This document shows, piece after piece, positions 1-7,300 of a stretch of 10,195 bases of DNA (the stretch's first letter is position 1; the number at the start of each line of letters is the position of its first letter). Below the pieces are notes generated by a model, which was given only the letters and a program-made list of their open reading frames with translations, ran no database searches and was not told where the DNA came from. The position numbers were made by a program, and so were the translations under genes. This DNA is from Desulfobacteraceae bacterium UBA5623 (GTDB lineage Bacteria > Desulfobacterota > DSM-4660 > Desulfatiglandales > Desulfatiglandaceae): positions 1-10,195 of the forward strand of contig DIKH01000396.1 in assembly GCA_002424495.1 (NCBI GenBank). The letters run 5' to 3'.

Positions 1-196
1 CCAAATCTGTCGCTGTAGTACTAATAAGACGTGAAGAAAAAAATTTGTTGTTAGGTCCATTGTTATTGGCAGGATATTGGGTTGACTCAGGGCCGACATG
101 ATAACATACATTTTTTCTTAAAAAATCCGTTCATATATTACTCGATTTTGTGGCACAGATTTTGGCGCCAAGTTATCAATTAGACATCTACATATC
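1..196. other. Non-coding stretch downstream of the GNAT gene
   Basis: AT-rich sequence with frequent stops in all frames. It contains an A/T-only inverted repeat (110-126, 7-base arms, 3-base loop) and a 10-base palindrome TTGGCGCCAA (162-171). Neither is a clear rho-independent terminator: the first has no GC stem and the second no adjacent T-run on the minus strand. The 3' end of the operon transcript is therefore not defined here. Confidence 0.5.
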
Positions 197-1324
197 TTAT
201 GTGATAATATCCTTTCTGTACACACGGTAAATTTTGGTGGGTCTTGCGCCGCCTTCTTCATACAGTCGGTTTATGGCGTCATTGTCTTCCAGGTTCCACC
301 CCAATTCCAGATATTGGTACTGTTCCTTGCTGCGCAGGACACGCATCAGATGATCGAATACGACCAAAGGAAGACCCATCTGATGGTATTGCCCCTTCAC
401 CCCCAGTAATAGTCCCCTTAGCCCTGTCACCTCCGGCCAGTAGAGCTTCTTTGCTATCAGGGCGAAAAGGCCGGCACGGCCATTTAAGCGCTTAAGCAGG
501 GGGCTGACATCCGGGAGAATCAGACAGACGCCCACAGGCTCTTCTTTGTAATGGAGGAAGAAGGCAAGTTCAGTATCCAGGATAATAGACATCTGTCTTG
601 CCGTTTCCTTCAGTTCGTTGTCATCCATGGGCACAAACCCCCAGTTGTGCGCCCAGCATTCATTATATATATCATTCATCAGCTTGAGATCGGCGTTGAG
701 GTTGTTGCGGCTGAACTGCCTTATGCTGATTTCATCCTTTTGGGCCAGCCTTTCTGCCAGGGCAGTGGTCCATACAGGCGGCTGGAAGTCCCGATCAAAC
801 CGGTATGCAAAAAGATCCTTTTCCTTGCGGAAACCACAAAAATGCACCATCTCCTGATAATAAGGGGGATTGTAAGGCATCATCAGGCAGGGCGGCGTGT
901 CAAAACCTCTGATTAGTAACCCAACCTCGTAATTGGTAGAGGGGTTGAGCGGGCCTCTCATAAAGGCGATGTCCTTTTTTCGTATCCAATCTTCAGCCGC
1001 AGAAAAAAGCGTAACTGCCGCCTCCGGATCGTTTTCGCACTCGAAAAATCCCCAGATGCCCATCTTTTGATTGTGGTATTGGTTGTAATGCCTGTCCACT
1101 ATGGCGGCGATTCGGCCCACTACCTCCGAACCCCGTAAGGCCAAAAAGAGTTCCCGCTCAGAAAAATCCCAGAAAGGGTGTTTTTTAGGATTGAGCAGTC
1201 TTGCCATATCGGATTTTAAAGGAGGAACCCAATTGGGGTCTTGCCCGTAGATCTTCCAGGGAAGATTAACAAAAGCCTTCATATCAGCCCCGCGTCTGAC
1301 AGTCACTACATCAACTCTATTCAT
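197..1324 (-). CDS. Double GNAT-fold N-acyltransferase-like protein, coupled to the upstream synthase
   Basis: Predicted soluble acyltransferase of the GNAT superfamily, long (YghO-like) form, 375 residues. Two GNAT-like halves can be read. The N-terminal half (about 1-178) has a substrate-entry segment DPNWVPPL, a strand VVGRIAAIVD and a conserved patch RGPLNPS/NYEVGLL (about 123-137). The C-terminal half has a motif-A-like strand, loop and helix (about 305-330) and a motif-B-like NLEDN (344-348) followed by GGARPTKIYRVYRK. The canonical pyrophosphate loop (Q/R-x-x-G-x-G/A) is not clean in either half. I see no signal peptide or membrane helix, so it should be cytoplasmic. ATG at 1322-1324 is preferred because AAGGAG lies 8 bases upstream; a TTG one codon earlier (1325-1327) is also in frame. 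The gene starts 12 bases after the synthase stop. By inference it transfers an acyl group, perhaps the synthase product, to an amine or alcohol. The substrate cannot be read from sequence. Family call is firm; role is not. Confidence 0.85.
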   Translation of the reverse strand: MNRVDVVTVRRGADMKAFVNLPWKIYGQDPNWVPPLKSDMARLLNPKKHPFWDFSERELFLALRGSEVVGRIAAIVDRHYNQYHNQKMGIWGFFECENDPEAAVTLFSAAEDWIRKKDIAFMRGPLNPSTNYEVGLLIRGFDTPPCLMMPYNPPYYQEMVHFCGFRKEKDLFAYRFDRDFQPPVWTTALAERLAQKDEISIRQFSRNNLNADLKLMNDIYNECWAHNWGFVPMDDNELKETARQMSIILDTELAFFLHYKEEPVGVCLILPDVSPLLKRLNGRAGLFALIAKKLYWPEVTGLRGLLLGVKGQYHQMGLPLVVFDHLMRVLRSKEQYQYLELGWNLEDNDAINRLYEEGGARPTKIYRVYRKDIIT

Positions 1325-1332
1325 CAAAAGGT

Positions 1333-1338
1333 CTCCTT
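1333..1338 (-). promoter_or_regulatory. Ribosome-binding site of the GNAT gene, overlapping the synthase stop codon
   Basis: Read on the minus strand, AAGGAG lies 8 bases before the ATG at 1324 and shares its first two bases with the TAA stop (1337-1339) of the synthase gene. A ribosome terminating on the synthase therefore sits on the Shine-Dalgarno of the next gene, the usual arrangement for translational coupling or re-initiation. It favours ATG over the TTG one codon upstream, which would be only 5 bases away. Confidence 0.8.
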
Positions 1339-4300
1339 ACTCTGTGAACCATTTCATCTCTAAGCTTTTGACCTGCATGATGATAATGTTATTTTCATCC
1401 GTTGCACAGGCATCCCAGGTAAGTCCATCTTTGTCCTGGGACTTTACTCTGGCTGCCATGAGGATGCTCTCTCCCGGTTTTACGGAGCGTGTAACACAAA
1501 TCTCGCCGATTGATGCAGGGATCATATTCCGGGTTTCTTTCTCGTCTCTGATGATTACATAGAAAAAGGCCATGTGCGCCAGGGCCTCGAGCAGATAGGG
1601 AGGATACTGGTATAAGACCCGCGTGAGTCCCGAAAAATCCGATGACTCTCTATATATCATGCTGCCGCTGATGACTCCCGGCCCTGTTCCGTCAAGGGCG
1701 TAAAGCACGCGATAGCGTCCCTGCAGGTTACTGCGGTCCTGATATTTTTTCGCGATTTCTTCCCTGGCTAAAGGCCTTGTATCCAGAAGATCAGGGCTGA
1801 CCGTGAAGTCCGGCCAGTCAGACAACGAAGGGGTATGTCCCCCCAGGATCACCTGACCCTGATAATTCGTTGTCCAGTGATCGAGGGGTCTGCCTGTAGG
1901 TGAAATGTCGCGGCTTGAGAACAGGACGTCGCAAAGCTTCTGGCCTTTATGACCTTTTTGCGTGTTTAAAACGATCCGGGCCTCCCGCCCTGTCCCAGGA
2001 GGGCACATGAGGATGTCCTTGTATTCAACATTGCTGATGCTGAGGGGCCTTAGATGAGGATATAACACATGTGCCGTTTCGAGAAATGTCTCAATAGCCA
2101 TTATTCCGGATACAATGGGATGCTTTAGAAACTTAAACGGGCTGTGATCTAAAAGCCATAAATCGTGCTCAGGAGAAAAATTCCGTCGAACCTCAAGCTC
2201 ACCCTTTTCAAGGTTTAGAAGTCTCACCTCCCGGATCATAGGCAGATGATATCGTTCAAAGGTGACTCCTGCTGAATAAAGGCCATCTGCGGCCGTTACT
2301 GGTTCATTCAGGTTCATCCTGACAATCTTAGTCTGTGGAATGGCCCTGGCCCATATGGCCAGGCGCTGGTCATGGGTGCTCAGAAAAAGCTCTCTTAGAA
2401 AAAGCCCGGTCAGTTCATTTACATGTATATAGGACTTATCCATCCCTCTTAGTTTCATCAGATCTTTAATTTCAGGATCAGCTGCCATGCCAAGCCCTTC
2501 TATGGGGGGAAGCATCAGCGTCTTTGTGACAATTGGGCCATTATCCGTTTTAACTGCATTAATTGCCGCCCAAAGCGAGCGGCTGGCGGCGCAGTAATTG
2601 ACCTGACCGGGGTTTCCAAGGACCGCTGCAATGGAAGAAAGCCCAACAACCATACGCAGGCCGTGACCGGAGGCCTCCAGCAAGAGATTCCAAAAACCCA
2701 GAAGCTTTACATCTATGACCTGCGAAAAATCCTCAGGGTTCATAAATTCCATGAATGAGTCACGGAGGATACCTGCCCCGTGGATAATGCAGTCTATCTT
2801 GCCGTAACGTTTTAAGATTTTGTCTACAACCTCTGTCGTCTGCTGCACGTCGGACACATCACAGGTATAATATTCAGCTTTAAGGCCCAGGTCGGAAAGA
2901 CACTTTAATGTATTTGTGACCTCAGCTGATGCCATGGCTTTTTTGATTTCTATCTCAAGACTGTCTGCAGTGATACCTGGATAGCGTTTTGTGACAATGC
3001 GGCGCAGTGCCTCTTGCGTGGTCTGGCCTGTCATGGGCGAGCCATTATCATCTACAAGTGGTTGCAATTCTGTTCTGCCAAGCAGGGCCAACTTTACCCC
3101 AAATGGGGCCAGGGCACGTGCCATGTGGGAGGTGATGCCTCTTGCTCCGCCGGATATAACAACAACATCTTCCCGTCTCAGTTCGATTGGTTCTAATGGT
3201 TCTGTTGGCTTGATTGGATGGTTCGTTATCTGGAGCGTGAAGGGGTCCTGGCCGCGGTATACGATCTGAACAACCGGGTTATCACGGTCCAATGCCAGGT
3301 CCATGGCTAATTGGATGTCTGTGTCCATATCCAGCGAGACGCTGCGAAACATCATTGACGAATACTCCTGGGCCGCTGCCAGGTACATGCCCAGTACCCC
3401 TTCGGCAGCGATTGCCGACGGGCTGTCAGTCAAAAGGCCGCGTCGGATTACCAAACAGAACCTCTTTGCCTGCGAGTGCAAAAGGGCCTTCATGGAACTG
3501 AAAAATCCGGTCAGTAGTTTGGTAATATCCTGCACTTCTTCAAGTTCTATGCAGGATTGTTCGTCCAAGGCCAGGATGATCCCTGCCAGGGATTTCAGAG
3601 AGGTCAGATAATCGGAGGCCTTTTTGGCCCCTTCTGCAGTACGCAGATCATAGCCGCCATTTTTTCCTTTGCGGCCCACCATGTTTACAGACACGGTCCG
3701 CAGCCTATATTTACGGCTCAATAGATCTCCCAATTCCGATGCCAGGCCGGAATATGCCCCTCCATGGATTACAGCAACCGTCACCCCCTGTTTTAATCCC
3801 AGAGGATTGACAGGTGTTTTTTCAAGCGGCGCCTCACTCAATACAAGACGCATCAGTGGCGGTAGTTTGCTGAAATCTTCATTCTCTGATGGGGCAGTAT
3901 GCGCTTCCACAGCCGGGGCAATCGGTGTTCCGGCTTCGGGAGGAGCAGCAGTAATAGTTTTTCCGTCACGGGACATGATCTCAGAAATGCGATCAGACAT
4001 GTCTTTGATGGAGCGTACGCCGATAAAGTCCTCAAGGGCGATGGTTATCCCGAATGTTCGCTCTGCCGCATCCATGATCACCGGGAGCCTGCTTGACCTG
4101 ATGGCGAGGTCCTGCCGGATATCCATATCCGGTTCGATCTCGTCCCGTTCATAACCGGTGGCATCCATGATGATTCTGATGATCTGCTCCATTTGCGAGC
4201 CCTCTGCCGGGGCAGGATGCCTTTGATCAAAGGACATGGAAGGGGGGATGTTTTTTGCCGATGGTTGGGCCTCTTGAATGATTTTAAATGACGGCATGCG

Positions 4301-7300
4301 TTTTTCAGGAATGGAAACCTGGGCAGGGGGGGTGACATTAGAGCAGGGAGGAAGCAGATCTTCCAAGCGCTCGTAGCTGAATGATGGATCAATTTCCCTT
4401 TTGATTGCCGAAAGGATCTGTGGCCTTAAAATCCTTCCGAATGATTCAAGGATAAACGCATTGATCTCCCGTTGAATTATAGCGCTCACAGGATTATCCG
4501 CCGGCGTGGCTGCTGTCTTTTCTGCTACGGACAAAGTGGCGGCAGAAGCCCGGGCAAGATCAATCCGGTCCGGCGATTTGAGGGGTTTGAGCTGACTCAT
4601 GGTAAAGAGCCGGGCCATGGCCGTCCTAAAGGTGAAGGACTCTTTTTCCGGTTCGCAGGTATTTATACACTGGGCCTGCTCCGTTATTTCGGAAATCATG
4701 TTACACAGGGTATCTTTGGGACCAATCTCCACAAAGAGCCTGATATCGTGATCATTCCAAAGGGTCGTCACATTTTGCATCCAGTGGACCGGGGATTCCA
4801 GATGGGCCATTACTATTTTCTTGATCTCATCCGGGTCGCTTGGAAATGGCCTCATCGTGGTATTGGAGATAACGGGAATGCCGGGCGCATGAAACAACAT
4901 ATCAGCAATATAGGCCTCCATTTCATCATGAATGACCTTCATGATCGGGGAGTGAAAGGCCATGCTCACCTTGAGCCGTGTGGTCCGGCAGCCTTCTTTC
5001 TGAAGTTCTTCCATCAGGCCTTGTATATTATCGGTTCCACCCCCAAGGACTATCTGGTGGGGAGAGTTGAAGTTTGTGAAGAATATGTTTTCACGCTCGG
5101 CAATCTTTGCCTTGAGCATTTCAAGGGGGCCGTCCACTGCGATCATAGCGCCCGGATCCACGCTTAAGCCCGCTGCCTTGTCCATACACTGGGCGCGCTT
5201 GTTGACGATGTGAAAGCCGTCTTCATAGGAGAATACACCGGCGGCGCAAAGCGCAACAAGCTCTCCCAGGCTGTGTCCGGCCAAGGCCTGAGGAATAACA
5301 CCCATGGACATAAGATATTGCACCATGGCATATTCCATGGTGAAAAGGGCAGGCTGCTGCCAGCGTGTCTTTTGCAGGTCCTCCTCTCGGGAGTTAAACA
5401 GGAGATCCAGGATGTCAAAATCCGCGACCGCTGCAATGCGGTCCATCCATTCGCGGATAAGGGGAAAAGTTTCGTAAAGCTCCTTACCCATCCCCTGATA
5501 GTGGGTGCCCTGACCGGCAAAGACAAATGCAAGGGGCGGGCTTGATGTGCCTTCCTGGGAGATAAATATTCCCGCCCGGGCCATTTCCCTTAAGAGCCTT
5601 GGCGAAAGCATCCCATGTTTTATGGGGGGGAATGCCGCAACCTTTTTCCGCGCCTGTTTATCGTCATCCGCCACAACACTCAGACGATAAGGCTTTCCCT
5701 GCACCTGGCCGGTGTAGAAGCAAAGACCGTCAATTTCCATGGGCATGCTGATTTCGGAATGAGCGTATCCAAGCGCCTGTTCGCTGTCAGGCAATGAGAC
5801 AAAGACCTCGTCCGAGTCGTTTTGGCACTGTTCTAACTGGACCACATAATTTGAACCGCCGAAGCCGAACGCATTTACCATCAGGCGCCTGGGTCCGGCC
5901 GGTTGCGGCCAATCCTCAGGTTTAATCGGCACATGAAAGCCCCAAGCCTCTAACGCGATCTCAGGGTCAGGGGTCTGATAATTGAGGGTGGGGGGGAAAA
6001 TTCCTTCCTGCATGGCCATAACACCGTGGATGAGGCTGTTTAATCCTGAAGCGCCCAAGGTATGACCGATCTGTGACTTAAAAGAGGTGAGAGTCGTTGA
6101 TTTGCCGGAAGGGAAAAAGTCCCTAAGCGCCTTTACCTCTTCTACATCACCCTGCACCGTGCCAGTGGCATGGCACTCCACCATGTCCACCTCATTCGGT
6201 GTATAGCCGGCATCTTCAAATGAAGAACGAATGGCGATCTGCTGTGTCTCTGCCAGAGACTCAACCATTCCGCGGTTGTTGTTACTGGCGCCAATACCGG
6301 TAATGTAAGCGCAGATATTCGCCCCGCGCCGCCTGGCCACTGATTCGCGTTCAATAACGATCATTGCTCCGCCTTCACCCAGGACCATCCCGTCCCTTGC
6401 CGCGTCAAAAGGGCGGCTTAATTCCCGGGGCGGACGTTCGTTGTTGGAGATCCCTGCAAGGGCGCCCAGGGCGGAAAATTCCAGATAGTGGGCTGGCCTC
6501 AGGATTTCTTCTCCACCGCCAACGACTGCGGCGTCAATGATATTGTTATTGATCATCTGAACTGCGCTGTGCAGGGCCACAAGGCTGGTGGCGCAGGCCG
6601 CAGAAACCGAATGGCTGGGGCCCATGAAGCCGTATTTATTGCAGATAAAACCGCTCGCCGCGCAATTGAGCCTGCCAAGGAGGGTGGTGTCGTCTACACC
6701 AATAATGCCTGATTTGATGTGATTCTCTATTGCGGATTCCTGCTCGGGGGTGATGGGGATTATATCCTGCATGGCATGGATGATATCGTGTATGTTTACA
6801 TAAATACCCAGGTCCATTATGGTGGATGCGGCTTCACCCGAATTCTGGGAAACAAGCACGCCTATGCGCTCAGGCCTGATGCCTGATTCAAGGATGCCTG
6901 ATTGATTTATGGCATGGCCTGCCAGCCACAGGGTCTGCTTTGTGGATCCGGACATTGTGCGAAAGTCCTGGGGCGGGATGCCCAGATCCTTTCTGGAGAC
7001 CGTGAGGTTATGAAATGCACCTACCTTGCAGTATGTCTTTCCGTTTGCCCTGGGGTTAGGGTCATAGAATCTGGTAAGATCCAACTTAATGCGGGGTGCC
7101 TCGATCACCCCGCTCTTTAAGGCAAGACTTGCCTCCCAGACCTCCCGGGGGCTGTTTCCCAGGGAATTGACCATTGCCATGCCGGTGATGGCGATGCGTT
7201 CCGTTGTGCCTTTTTTTCTGGCGTTTTTATAAACCACCTGAATTTTTTTCCGAGCAAATTGTGGCGACACCGGTGTGAAATCTCCTTCAGCCAGTTCACG

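Noticed and set aside
3..101. Open frame from the left edge on the plus strand, about 32 codons ending at TGA 99-101
   Set aside because: Too short to recognise and no family motif; could be the tail of a gene outside the window but equally chance.
110..126. A/T-only inverted repeat as a terminator for the GNAT gene
   Set aside because: No GC-containing stem and a 3-base loop; the hairpin would be too weak to call a rho-independent terminator.
162..171. TTGGCGCCAA palindrome as a terminator stem
   Set aside because: No T-run follows on the minus strand and there is no loop; a 10-base palindrome alone is weak evidence.
3669..4154. 161-codon plus-strand frame opposite the ACP and KR start
   Set aside because: Antisense to conserved domain sequence, no family resemblance.
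4472..5167. 231-codon plus-strand frame opposite the acyltransferase domain
   Set aside because: It lies wholly antisense to well-conserved AT sequence, has no ribosome-binding site of note and no recognisable protein motif; a shadow of the synthase codon pattern.
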